The notes beneath the pieces are model-generated. The model had not been told where the DNA came from. It saw only the letters and a list, made by a program, of their open reading frames with translations, and made no database searches. Shown in pieces: positions 1 through 10,761 of a stretch of 64,000 bases of DNA. Position numbers and translations under genes: made by a program. Numbering within the stretch: the stretch's first letter is position 1; every line of letters begins with the position of its first letter. The stretch is from the NCBI GenBank assembly GCA_015832175.1, contig WJXW01000002.1, positions 2,170,001 through 2,234,000 of the forward strand, given 5' to 3'. This DNA is from Paraphaeosphaeria minitans (taxonomy: Eukaryota; Ascomycota; Dothideomycetes; Pleosporales; Didymosphaeriaceae).

Positions 1-468
1 TAGTACATATACCCAAGAGTCATGTCAAACACTTGAGAGCAGAAGATTTATCTGTGTATCAAAACTGCATCGTTACAAGGAGTTAGAGCCGCCTTGGTAG
101 CTCAGGGCGGCGAATGCACTGCGTGTGAACTTGAAGTCTCTTCGGATTGTTTCTCAGCTCTCTGGTTAGTAGCCCTAATCGGTACGCAGCAATCGGACTC
201 GGTGCTCTTACTCGTGTTGACCTTTTGTACGCTAACATTAGATCCACCGTGAAGTTTCCGTAGCCATGTCCGTTGACCCTCAGCAATGCACTTGTCGTCA
301 AGAGTTTTTCTTATAGTGTTTGATAGAATCGTTCATGGGCTCGAAGTATATCTAGTCGCCGCTGGCCTTCACTTTTTTCTCTTCAGCTTCTCATTGATCA
401 CTTCATTTACATCCCAGCGAGCCATTCTCGCACACAATTTTCTTCTTTCATTCCAATCGTTTCCAGTC
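1..468. other. Intergenic region and 5' leader of the subtilase gene
   Basis: No supported gene. A GC-rich inverted repeat at about 91-111 (GCCGCC facing GGGCGGC) could form a hairpin and contains a tRNA A-box-like string, but no matching B-box or acceptor stem follows. The pyrimidine-rich stretch just before 469 looks like a fungal 5' leader. Confidence 0.5.
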
Positions 469-2236
469 ATGAAATTCCTTCCCCTTCTACTGCTAGCTGG
501 TCTAGTAGCTGCCAGAGGTCGAAGTGGAAAGCCTACCAAATCTGTTCCTACTAGCTCGATCTCTTCGTCGTCTTCCAGCACTCCTCCCTCAGCTACCGCC
601 CCGACAAAGCTGTATGTTGTATATCCGAAGAAGAGCACTAGCAAGACCGATACTACAGCCATCAACAAGCTGTTACAGAAATATGTGAAGACACCCAAAG
701 ATCTCGTTGAATCGGGTGTATCTGGTATCATCATCAATTACTGGAGAGTGCCACTCAACGCCGCTTCGGCTGAGACGCTAGCTCGCGATCCCAGAGTAAG
801 CTCTACCAATGTCACTTCAATGGAAAGCAAGCATACTAATAGGCGGCTACCCAGATTGCCTCCATCACCGCCGATACAACCGTCTGTATCAAGGATTCCG
901 AAGGTAAATGCTTTAATCCGGCGACCTCGGTCAGCGTCCAGGACAACGCCGAGGATGGTCTCGTATATCTAGCGCAACGCGAAGGTACCGCTCTTTCACA
1001 GTACGGAAAAGAGTACCACTATGAAGAGGAAGCTGGCCGCGGAGTTACATGCTACATCCTTGACGACGGTTTCGATCTTGACTCGCCTGAGTTCAAGGAC
1101 TTAAACGTTCGATGGCTCCCCGCAGGGACTACTAACAAAAAGTCCGACTTACACCATGGAACTTGCATGTTGTCCAAGATGGCTGGCAAGGTGCATGGTG
1201 TTGCGAAGAACTGCAACGTCGTATTGGTCAAGGTCACATCAGTGGAGGGAACACAGCAACCTGGGGCTAAACCGGCGGCAGATAGTAAACAAAAGGGTCG
1301 GGCGAGATGGCTTGATGGGCTTTCGCTTATCGTGGAGGACGTTCATAAGAAGAAGCCTGAAAAGGCTGTGATTAGTCTCAGCCTGTAAGTTTTCCATCCC
1401 TTTGTACCATGCCTCATCTTGCATGAAGCTAATCAAAAGTTCAATAGGTATTGGCCCCTGGCTGAAATCCAAGTCGACGTCGTCCAGGAAACCCGCAGCA
1501 GTAGTTCCGGCCCAAGCAATTCGAAGTCGCCCAAAGGCAGACCGGGGAGTTCCAGCGGATCCCAAAATCCTCCCGTCAAGAAGCAAGCTGACGAAGACTG
1601 GATCCAAGCCTTCTACGAGAACCTCAAACTACTAGATGAGGCTGGCGTTGTTCTTGTAGCTGGCGCGGGCAATGACTTCATCGGCAACATGCCCAACGCC
1701 GTGAGTTCCTTGCTTGAAACCCAAAAGAAATCGCACGCAAGCTAACCAACTTCAAGGCCCAGAACAAAATGGATGGCTACCCAGCCAGCTTTGGCAGTGC
1801 GAGCGCCGGCGCCCGTGAACTCCGCAACATGATTGTCGTCGGTGCAACCAACCCCACCACAGGCCAAATGTACCAGAAAAACAACTTCGATGACGCAAAG
1901 CACCTCCCGCACATATTTGCGCCGGGCGAAGACGTCTACTGCATCCGGGATAATCCTAATGTGGCAAGCATCGGATCGGGCACATCGCAGGCTACTGCTT
2001 CAACTGCGGGTCTTGCAGCGTACCTCATGTCTCTGAGTGGTGGACCGCGTACGCCTAGTGATGTCAAAAATAAGATTTTGGCCGATGCGTGGGTTGTGAA
2101 TCAACCGCATACTCAGGGATTGAACCAGCCAAAGGGCGGTCTCAAGAGAGTGTGGAATGGAGTGGATGTTGATCTTGATTCTGTGCATTGTCCGAAGGGA
2201 ATGTGCTGTGGGCTGCATTGTAATGGTCAGAAATAG
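469..2236 (+). CDS. Secreted subtilisin-like serine protease (S8 family)
   Basis: Four exons, 469-795, 855-1384, 1448-1700 and 1757-2236, give 529 residues with consistent phases. The start at 469 opens a clear signal peptide (MKFLPLLLLAGLVAA). A Ser/Thr-rich stretch and a region resembling an I9-type propeptide (YVVYPKK onward) follow. The catalytic triad is visible: Asp in YILDDGF (about residue 179), His in HHGT (about 210) and Ser in GTSQATAS (about 447); AGNDF supplies the oxyanion-hole Asn. The Asp and His blocks differ from the usual DTG and HGTHVAG, so this is a divergent subtilase. A long Ser-rich insert (about residues 295-330) precedes the oxyanion block, and the C-terminus is Cys-rich (CPKGMCCGLHC). 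It probably acts as an extracellular endopeptidase. No neighbour indicates a substrate. Confidence 0.88.
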
Positions 2237-2411
2237 GTGGAGCTAAGTTTGTAGAGACGTTTAATCTCGCAGGGAGACATTTGATTTGTAACATACCTAT
2301 GGTAGCTCTTTTCCCAGTAAATTTCGTAAATGAACAGATTTGTACTTCCCCCGCAACCCACTGATACTAGGTAGGGTATGCAATTTTCATGTTTACCGAC
2401 ACGTAACACGG

Positions 2412-4078
2412 TTATCTCTCAGGCTTTGAAGGCTTTACGATCTCTTCAGGTTTCGAAATGCTTGCGATCGTTGATGCGAAAGATGGTGGCGGCGTATGGT
2501 TTAAACGGGTCGATCTCCGAGAAACGTGAGTCTCCTCATTCGAACCGAGGGTAAGCCAGTGCACAACGAGGACACCACAGGTCACTATAACGCGAATCAG
2601 TAGGCGATGAAAACCAGCGAATCCGAGCGTACAGGACGTACCATCAGCCATGCAAGACAGAAGACAAACAAAAGCCAGTTGATTGCCCTTCACGGAGGAA
2701 AAGACAATGAGGTTGGCGGCAGATGCTAGGAATGTGATGCCGCTGCCAAAAACATTCTTCCAGAGTACCTTCTTGATGCTGATGGAAAAATTTTCCCTCG
2801 CCTCATCCTCCTTGGAGCCCAAGAATCGCAGCTGCCTCAAAGCTCGATGAAAACGGTTGACAGACGGTGACAAATTTCCGTCATCGTAGTAAGTTGAAGT
2901 ACGCTCGTTGGACTCTAGGACGGGGAGAAGGAGAAGGACAAATAATACACTGAGGGCAGCGTTGATCAAGGCGTCGAGAATGAGCGCAACATAGACTGGG
3001 ATATTTGCTAATCCGATGTGGCACTGTCCGTCGTCGGGGTTGAGCTCAGCGTGAGAGGTAATGAGGCACCAGGTTGAGATTGCGCCAAAGGTAACGCAAA
3101 TGAAAGCTGTACCGCAAACCCACACCCAGTCGTCGCTGCGTTTGCGAATGAAAGGCGCTCGGATGACATGCTCTCTTTCCAGGAGAAACATGTACCTGTT
3201 GCTGTGAGCTACGATCGATTTCATCCAAACATAGGGACCTCAGCTTACAGGCACAGCTTGGCCATGGTGTAAAACACTGCACATACCATGATGGCAGAGA
3301 AACATTGCTCTTGCGTCGTGGTCCCGAACGTGACTATCAGAATGGATGAAGAGATGACAAGGCCAAGAGCTATCAGTGTCTGTATCTGAACCAGGAGCCA
3401 TGTGAACTTCAGTTTTCTCTTTTCGAATCTCTTCACGCGTATACCTAGGAGTAATCAGCTTGTATCAGACACCGTTGTAGACGTGCATACCCAAGACAAA
3501 GGCCAGAGAGAACAAACAAACGAATGACACCAAGCCATACGCCAAACGACCCTGCGTGGAGGTTCCATACGTCGGATCCGTATACACTGAATCACTTCTA
3601 AGTTGAACAAGGGATTTACTGGGGCCGTGGCTCATTGGTAGGGCTTGTGTGTAGGAAGACCAGATGAAGGCCATAATCACTATACTTTGAATCTTCATGA
3701 TAAGGTATAGAATGGGACGGCATTGTTGAAAGACCACATGTGAGAGTTTAGCGGGTGCCCCAATGTATGATGGTTTTTGATGGCGAACTTTGTTGGAGCT
3801 GAATTAGCGCGGCCCATCCAGCGGCTGCGGAGACGGGTCCGAACCTGCCGGAGCAGGCGCTGTGGATTGGCTACATGTGAAAGTGGGGGAGCGGAGTTCT
3901 CTTCAAAGTGGTTCATTGGAGGCATGGCAGCTCAGGGGAGTTGATTCATTTCCCCAGGAGTTCCCTCAAAAATCTCCGAGGAAACACCTACCTGGGACCA
4001 AGTCGGCAGGCAAGTGCAGCCCCGTAACCAAATGATTAGAAGTGCTAGGACAGCAGGAACGGTGAACACCTGTCGCAT
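2412..4078 (-). CDS. Fungal multi-pass (about 7 TM) plasma-membrane protein with signal peptide
   Basis: Family function unknown. My model has five exons read from high to low: 4078-3992, 3870-3845, 3798-3491, 3444-3249 and 3195-2412, giving 466 residues with every phase matching. The N-terminus is a signal peptide (MRQVFTVPAVLALLIIWLRG) followed by a short Cys-containing ectodomain (CTCLPTWSQ). Hydrophobic helices then include IQSIVIMAFIW, YGLVSFVCLFSLAFVLG, IQTLIALGLVISSSILIV, FICVTFGAISTWCLI and VYVALILDALINAALSVLFVLLLLP, with a loop of charged and Ser residues before the last helices and a Ser/Thr/Pro-rich cytosolic tail. This is the layout of fungal integral membrane proteins sometimes likened to receptors. 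The first two exons are less certain than the last three; a shorter start at 3698 (MKIQSIV) is the alternative. Confidence 0.65.
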
Positions 4079-4738
4079 CCACGCGACCACAGTCGAACAT
4101 GGTCGTGAGTACAAAGATCATGGGTTGTACGTGTCAGAGAAAAGGCCTTTTGAGTTCGCCCTCGGCTATGGGAGCATCCCGCCGCTAGGGCTCCGATAGG
4201 TGTGAAAAGACGTAAGTGGCGACGCGCTTGTTAACGTGAGCTTAGGTGATCGGCTCGGGACTTTTGGGAGGCAAGTATGCCGCAGCATCCATATTCTACT
4301 ACCGTACGGTGGAAAGTTAGTATGCAAACATTTCCACTTGAGATCTCATGATCTGATATATCGAAAGCATTTCACTGTATGTATATATATAGACAAGTTG
4401 ATCTACAAATTGACTGTTCAGCATGATCAATCCAGATTTTAAACTCACATATGCGTATCAAACGTTTTGTAACGCAGTGGCTGTTGATAGATCTGTACTT
4501 GTAGTTTTTAAATTCATGATAGACTGTTAAGCTGTGATTTTGTAATTAGCAAAGAGAGGGCGCAGCGCATCAAAGTCAGCGGACTACTTACCCTACTATT
4601 TGCAGAAGATTAAGCACGATTTCCACTTCCGCGCAACCGCTCGTATCAAAAGACCAAGGGCAGGGTGGGTGCAGCACCCCGCATCAGTATCACACGACTT
4701 CCTTCCCAAACGGGGCGGACTAGCCGGATTGCGGAGCA
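4079..4738. other. Intergenic, no gene seen
   Basis: AT-rich for this window (for example 4330-4560), with only short unconvincing ORFs. It likely holds the promoter of the minus-strand membrane protein gene and, on its right side, the promoter remnant of the decayed oxygenase. Confidence 0.5.
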
Positions 4739-5122
4739 TTTTCTATATTATACACAATCATACCACCAACGCAAAGCTCATTTTCAGTAATCTCATCATT
4801 CATACCAAAATGTCGACTGGTTAGTCCTCACTGTTGTTGACGCCCAAAAGAGTCGCCGAGTACAGGACCCTTGCGCTTGCTGCATTACCCTCCAGTTGCA
4901 CAAACAGTCAATCCGGGATCTGAACAGGCAGAGCATGCGGTGCGATTGAGCTGTACTCCGCACAAATACAGTGATACCCTTGCCTTATTGCATCGAGATG
5001 TTACTGAAGGACTAGAGGTGCTAAACGCAGCTGGAGAATGGGTTCCAGCGACCTACATCCCTGGCTTAACTGTGGTCAATATACGAGATTTGATGGCTTG
5101 TGTCTCAGGATGGCGGTTTTAG
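4739..5122 (+). pseudogene. Relic of a 2OG-Fe(II) oxygenase (isopenicillin N synthase-like)
   Basis: A leader-like stretch with an AT-rich box (about 4741-4755) leads to an ATG at 4810, and the frame is lost within a few codons. From about 4871 the reading frame matches the C-terminal half of the double-stranded beta-helix of these oxygenases: LRLLHYPPV, DTLALLHRD, GLEVLNAAGEWVP and IPGLTVVNIRDLM, then a stop after GWRF at 5122, where the family continues with the second metal His. The HxD pair is damaged: His is followed by Lys-Tyr. The N-terminal half, the metal Asp and the distal His/Arg are therefore absent, and no 2OG oxygenase activity is expected. An intact relative lies at 18435-19606. 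Confidence 0.7.
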
Positions 5123-5230
5123 ACGACTAGCATCGTGTGCGAGCTCCACCATCAAAACCGGAAGCAGGAGATGCTGGTGCTGCTCGTTTCAAAATTCCGT
5201 TCTTCTTTGAGCCAGGAGACTCATGTTCAG

Positions 5231-5359
5231 TGTCGGTAGAGGTGAAGAAGAGTCGGTAGAGGTGAAGAATAGTCGGTAGAGGTGAAGAATAGTCGGCAGA
5301 GGTGAAGAAGAGTCGGCAGAGGTGAAGAAGAGTCGGCAGAGGTGAAGAAGAGTCGGTAG
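5231..5359. repeat. 20-bp minisatellite, six copies plus a partial
   Basis: Head-to-tail copies of AGTCGGTAGAGGTGAAGAAG, with T/C variation at base 7 and G/T variation at the last base, run from 5231 to 5350 with a partial copy to 5359. The repeat creates spurious Ser/Leu-rich ORFs on the minus strand (LFFTSADSSSPLPT periodicity), which I do not call as genes. Confidence 0.95.
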
Positions 5360-5881
5360 CATACGGAGATTATGTCCGGAAAAAGATGGCGGGCAGTGCG
5401 CGATATCGGAGTACATTGACGGAGGAAGAAGGTCGTCTTCAATCTTCGATGACACCAAACTCATTAATGCAGTAATACAGTCATCTTTTTGAAAAAGCCG
5501 GGATACCATCCCTTCTCCTGTCTGTCTGTCAGCAGTCCGGCGCATTCCTGAGCCCCGTTGAGCAGGCCTAACCACACGTACCGGTCCCCTGGATGTACTC
5601 CCAAATGGCTGCCGTCCGCGGACATGACGCGCTCCGCCTTCAGTGGCGCGATGAGCTCTTTCTATATGTGCCTATTGATTCGACAACCGAGCTGATCTGA
5701 TGATCAGTCCATCAGATTAGGACCTAGCATCGCTCGTTACTCGGTTGGGTCGTCCGAAATCAAATTTTTTGCCAGGCTGAGTGTACTCAGGACCATTCCA
5801 AGCGCGACGGTCCCGAACTAGCAACTCTGCTCGAACAGAAGGCTGCAGCGGGGTCCGAAACCAGACAGGGCTTGGCAGATC

Positions 5882-5891
5882 TTATCTTATC
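5882..5891 (-). promoter_or_regulatory. Tandem GATA elements upstream of the siderophore transporter
   Basis: Two adjacent TTATC pentamers (GATAAGATAA on the minus strand) lie about 90 bp before the start codon at 5977, just upstream of a CATATAAAG box at 5894-5902. Fungal iron regulators of the SreA/Sre1/Urbs1 GATA family repress siderophore transporters through ATCWGATAA-type sites. This site matches the GATAA core but not the full consensus, so SreA control is an inference. Confidence 0.45.
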
Positions 5892-5976
5892 AATCATATA
5901 AAGTTCGCTGCCCATCAACCCTGCGTCTCGTTCACTTCGCCCTAGTACGTGAATATTCGATCCGTAGTCTTGGAAA

Positions 5977-7952
5977 ATGTCTGAGTATAGCCCTACTCAT
6001 AAGGGTGACGGATCCAAACCCCGGGAAGAGTATGAGGACCGCGGATCTCAGCCTCTCATTGGCACCCAGTCGCCTGGTGTCGCGCGCATTGAAGCGCTGA
6101 GCAAGCATATCACAACCGGCAACCGGATCGCTATCTTCATTGGAGTGTTTTTCATTGCTTACGCGTACGGTCTCGTAAGTCTGCCCTGTAAATCCGGCCT
6201 GCGATACATATACTTAACCCATATACCAGGACGGCACACTACGCTATGCGTATCAACCTACAGCAACATCCGGATTTGGGAACCACTCGCTACTCTCTAC
6301 AATTAACGTTGTTAGGGCTGTTGTCGCTGCCGCGGCTCAGGTAATAAACCCTCCACGCTAAGCGTCTAACGTACAGAGCTGAAATGTTCAGCCTACCGCA
6401 GCGAAGATTGCAGATGTGTTCGGTCGTGTGGAGCTGATTGTCTTTTCCGTTTTCTTCTATGTTCTGGGTGAGACTAACGTATACATACTCTTCTTTACCT
6501 ACTGACAACACAATAGGTACTATCATTGAAGCATCCTGCACGAATGTTCAGGGCTTTGCCGCAGGTGCCTTCCTGTACCAGGTCGGCTATACTTCCCTTC
6601 TGCTGCTAGTTGAGGTCATCATTGCCGACACTACATCCCTCCGGTCCCGTCTCTTCTTCTCTTACATCCCCGCAACGCCCTTCATCATCAACACCTGGGT
6701 CTCGGGAGATGTCGGAGCAGCAACTCTCGCCGCCACGACCTGGAGATGGGGCATCGGCATGTGGTGCATAATCTTCCCCGTGGCATCTCTCCCACTGATC
6801 ATTTCGCTACTCTGGCTCGGACGCAAAGCCAAGAAATCCGGTGCCTTGGACGACTATAAGACACCTAATCAGATCTACGGCCCCAACAAGATCGTCATAG
6901 CCCTCTTCTGGCAGCTCGACGTCATCGGTATCATCCTCCTCATCGCTGTCTTCGGATTGATCCTTGTCCCTTTCACTCTCGCGGGCGGCGAGAGCACGAC
7001 ATGGGGACAGGCCCACATCATAGCTCCCCTCGTCATCGGCATCCTGTGCATCCCCGTCTGGATAATGTGGGAGAAGGTCGCACCACATCCCATGCTGCCT
7101 TTCCATTTGTTCAAAGACCGCGCTGTTTGGGGTGCCCTGGGCATTGCGTTGTTCCTGAACTTCGCGTGGACGTGCCAGGGTGACTACCTATACTCTGTCC
7201 TACTCGTTGGCTTCGACGAGACGCCCAAGTCGGCATTGCGCATCACGTCGCTCTACAGCTTCGCCTCGGTCATTACGGGTACGTTGCTTGGGCTCGTGGT
7301 GTACAAGGCACGCCGGTTGAAACCGTTCATCGTATTCGGCACATGCCTTTTCATGGTCGCATTTGGACTGCTCATCCACTACCGCGGAGGCGTATCAAGC
7401 TCTTCAAATAATGGCCTCATCGGCGCACAAGTCCTACTTGGTATCGCGGGTGGCTTCTTCCCGTACCCAGCACAAGCCAGCATCCAAGCAGCCACCAAAC
7501 ACGAGCATGTTGCTGTCATCACCGGTATCTATCTCGCGTGCTACAACATCGGTTCTGCCCTCGGAAACACCGTCTCCGGCGCCATCTGGACCCAAGGTAT
7601 TCACCCGCTACTCTCCGCTCTTCGAGTATGCTAATGCATCACAGTCGTCCCAGGCGAACTCAGCTCCCGTATCGCGAACCAAACCGAGGCGGCGATGTGG
7701 TATGCCAGCCCACTAGACCTCCTCGCCACGCACCCGCCCGGCGATCCCGACCGCGATGCCGCAATAGATGTGTACCAGCACGTGCAGCGACTACTCTGCA
7801 TCGCCGGCATCTGCCTGTCAGCCATCTTGATTTTCTTCGCCTGCGTGATCCGGAACCCGAGATTGACGGATGAGCAAAGCTTGCCGGATGCGGAAGAAAA
7901 CATCCAGCATGAGGTGACGAGTGGGAGCAAGTGGGCGTTCTGGAAGCGTTGA
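5977..7952 (+). CDS. MFS siderophore-iron transporter (SIT/ARN family)
   Basis: Five exons, 5977-6174, 6230-6340, 6392-6467, 6517-7596 and 7645-7952, give 590 residues. The soluble N-terminus is followed by TM1 ([15 protein letters not shown]) and the SIT signatures [41 protein letters not shown] and [17 protein letters not shown]. About 14 helices are expected, with the extracellular loop before the last helix ([23 protein letters not shown]) typical of the family. These proton symporters import ferric hydroxamate siderophores across the plasma membrane. No siderophore synthetase or other biosynthetic gene is next to it, so it could take up the fungus's own or foreign siderophores. Tandem GATA sites lie upstream. 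The family call is confident; the substrate is unknown. Confidence 0.9.
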
Positions 7953-8742
7953 GCGTTCCAATGGAAAATACGATTTGCCTGCACGAAGGATTGGCAGGGT
8001 ATCGTCAAGGTGTCTGCTTTGTCGCATCCTATGTAATTGCTAATGGCGGGCCACCGGTATGTGCTTCTCTGGAGGCGTCAAATCCTGCCGAGGCACCGGC
8101 CTGAACTTCCCATAGCACGAAATATTTGGTTTGCCTCAACATCTTCCTGATTCAACTACCAGCTGCTGAAATGAACAAGAGCTACTAAAAGAACTTGTAT
8201 ATGTAAGAATGTCCCCCAAAAAGGCAACCACGCGAAGAACAATCTAGACTGAGAAGTCACGGTTTCGGGCGCAACCTCTTACGAGCACAAAAAGTAAAAC
8301 CCTCAACAGTACCTAGCCTAGAAGGTTGAGAAGAGAGAGACTAGAAGATTTTCAGTAAAAATGTCCATCCATCCAAGGTTCACCACCGGAGTTCGTCGAA
8401 GGATTTCTTGAGTTTCGAAATATATATATATAGCTACAAAAGGATGTGTTGGTTGCGAATGGACGTTTGCACCGCCGTTTCAGAAGTCACTCACCCGGTC
8501 GTTCACCCACTCATTGACTCATCCTCATGGCCCAAACGACCCTTCTAATTTTGACTGCCGTCTCCCGAGTCTAGATAGGAACACGGATGAGCCATACAAC
8601 CTCTACTCATAGACTATCGATGTGATTTCCAGCATTCATCATTTGTTTCGGAGGGAAAGGAACATCGCCCTGGCACTCTGAGAGACATCTTACGAGCGAA
8701 TTAAAAGATCCATCTTCGTACACTGTAACACTCGCATCCCAA
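7953..8742. other. Convergent intergenic region
   Basis: This holds the 3' ends of the transporter (+) and of the unrecognised gene (-). There is an AT-rich stretch with TATATATATA near 8421-8432. No ORF here looks coding. Confidence 0.5.
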
Positions 8743-10375
8743 TCACCCCATCCATTCGCCATTCTTTTCAAGAATATCCCAGCCCACCAGCCTCCATACC
8801 TGTGACTGGTACCACTCCTGTACGTCCTCATCCTTGATTTTCGGCACCGGCGGAGCGCGTCCCATGCTGACCGGTTTAGTGAGTATATCCTTGAAGTCGT
8901 CATCAACCTGGTGGCCGAATGCACATGTGATCAAAGTCCTCTGCAGCCGCTCTTGCGCAAGCGAGCTCAGTTTGATCCTGGTGGACGATATGTTCTTGAG
9001 GCTCACTGTTCGAGCAAGCGCAGTCTTGCTCCTCTTCGCAACCTGCTCGTTTAAGTGCAGAGGGGCAACTCCCAGTACCCGTTCTAGGATGATAACTAGA
9101 GCTTTGACTTCGAGCCGGATGGCTGCAGCGTCTGTAGATTGATGGGCAACCTCGTGCGGGTCCGTAGATTTTGGCAGTGGCGTAATCCGCTCTTCGACAG
9201 TAACACCACGCTCACGCTCGAAGGTGCAGTAAAACAGCTGATCGCCGACACGCTCAAGCACGACATACGCGATACCATCGAACAGCTTGTGATGGATGGA
9301 ACTGTCTTTCTCCAGATGACCGATGAAAGTAGCGAGAAGATGTGCTATGCTGCGTGCACCGACTGATTCCTGACTAGTCTCTTGAGCCGAGTTGCCGCTC
9401 TTCTTCCACGCAGCATGCCTCGCGGCTAGTCTAATCGCATCCAGTGCCGCGGAAATGAGTTTCACACACTCAAAGATGACAAGGCTCGAACGACGTGATC
9501 CTGGGCTATCTTCTTCGAGCCTGTCAAGAGCCACGATGATCAGGGTCCACGCCCTTGCGCAGGCGGACATCAAGCATGAAAGCTCAGACTTGCTTTGACC
9601 GATGTGACGTATATGAGGCTGGTCAACTGTCCGAAGGGCCAGGCGATCGTGGTTCTTGGCAACGATGGGAAAGATCTGCCCCAAAGCGCTCGCGATGCCC
9701 ACAACACTGCCGCAGATGCTGTTGACACTGGCTCCAGGGCTTCGGAGGAGTGTTTGAGCGGTCCAGTAGTGTTGCGCTACCGTCATACCGTCTGGGTGTG
9801 GCTTGTTAGGGACCACCAAGCGGGTAGGACAGGGAATGACTTACGATTTCCAAGCTTCTCAAAGAGTTGCAGGTCGTCCTCGAGGATCTCGTCAGGAGTG
9901 GGTGGCTTCGCTGCCTGCGACCTGGGATTTCGTGTTCGTTTTACCGCAGATGCTGGCGCCTTTTTCTTGGACGGCGAAGGGGGCAATTGCTCGCCTTCCT
10001 CTGGGGTGTCAACTGTTAGATTGCCCAGACAATGGACACTGCGCTCAAGGCTGGCGACTTTCTTGTTGAGCTCTTTGCATTCATGCTCAGCAGCCTCGCA
10101 CCTCTGCTGCCAGTACGGCACAAGATCGAGGTAGCGTTTTTGTTCACTCTCGGTGAACGTCTGCCGTCCGAGTTTTAGGTGTGCTCGAAGTTGAAGGACA
10201 TGGTCTGGATGATCAGCATGCATTGAAGAACTATAACAGCCGACTTACCTCTCGCAGAAACCCCTGGAGGTGTTGTCTTGACGATGGCTAGGGCGAGAGC
10301 AACTGTCCGAGTCGAAGGTATACAACCGGAAGGTGCGAATGGATTGGCGCTTGGGGTCGGGGGTCGTGGAGCCAT
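8743..10375 (-). CDS. Unrecognised fungal protein with a coiled-coil segment and a helical body
   Basis: Three exons, 10375-10249, 10204-9845 and 9791-8743, give 511 residues; splice sites are clean (GTAAGT donors, CTAAC before the second acceptor). The N-terminus is MAPRPPTPSANPF, then a short Ala/Leu helix, then a heptad-rich stretch (residues about 60-105; EQKRYLDLVPYWQQRCEAAE onward) that should form a coiled coil. A basic, proline-rich linker (PSPSKKKAPASAVKRTRNP) follows, and then about 350 mainly helical residues ending in a conserved-looking tail (EWYQSQVWRLVGWDILEKN). There is no signal peptide, membrane helix or catalytic motif. The layout recalls chromosome or meiotic scaffold proteins, but I cannot name a family. 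Confidence 0.7.
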
Positions 10376-10761
10376 AGTGGAGCTCGTTGCTGCTTCAAGC
10401 TGAACGTGCGAAGCATTGAAGATGCGAGCTAGCTACACAGAAACAGCACAGAGCGAAGCGCACGACTGATCCTTAATACTCAGGCAGAAGGAAGATAAAG
10501 CGCATCCACCGTTCGCGGGAAATGACAGGGTGACGGCAAAGCACGAAGCGAAAAGTGTTAAGGCCTGGGTTGTGGACAGAGGAAGGAGCGTGGGGAGCGG
10601 ACAGTGGAAGGAGCACCCTGGTCCAACATACCCGCGCAGAGAACAACACTTTGCAACTCCGCACAAATGCCGAAACATAGTATGATACGTTGAAGATACG
10701 TGGTGTTGTACACTTATAGAACACTTACAGTCGCGCTTAACGTACAACCGCTTCTCTTACA

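Noticed and set aside
91..170. tRNA-like string (GCCTTGGTAGCTCAGGG)
   Set aside because: An A-box-like sequence is present, but no B-box (GGTTCGANTCC) or complementary acceptor stem follows; the GC-rich part simply pairs with its near neighbour.
3608..3665. tRNA-like GGGGCCGTGGCTCATTGGTAGG
   Set aside because: It lies within a coding exon of the multi-pass membrane protein and has no matching 3' half.
5189..5575. 128- and 71-codon minus-strand ORFs
   Set aside because: Their content is the translated 20-bp minisatellite.
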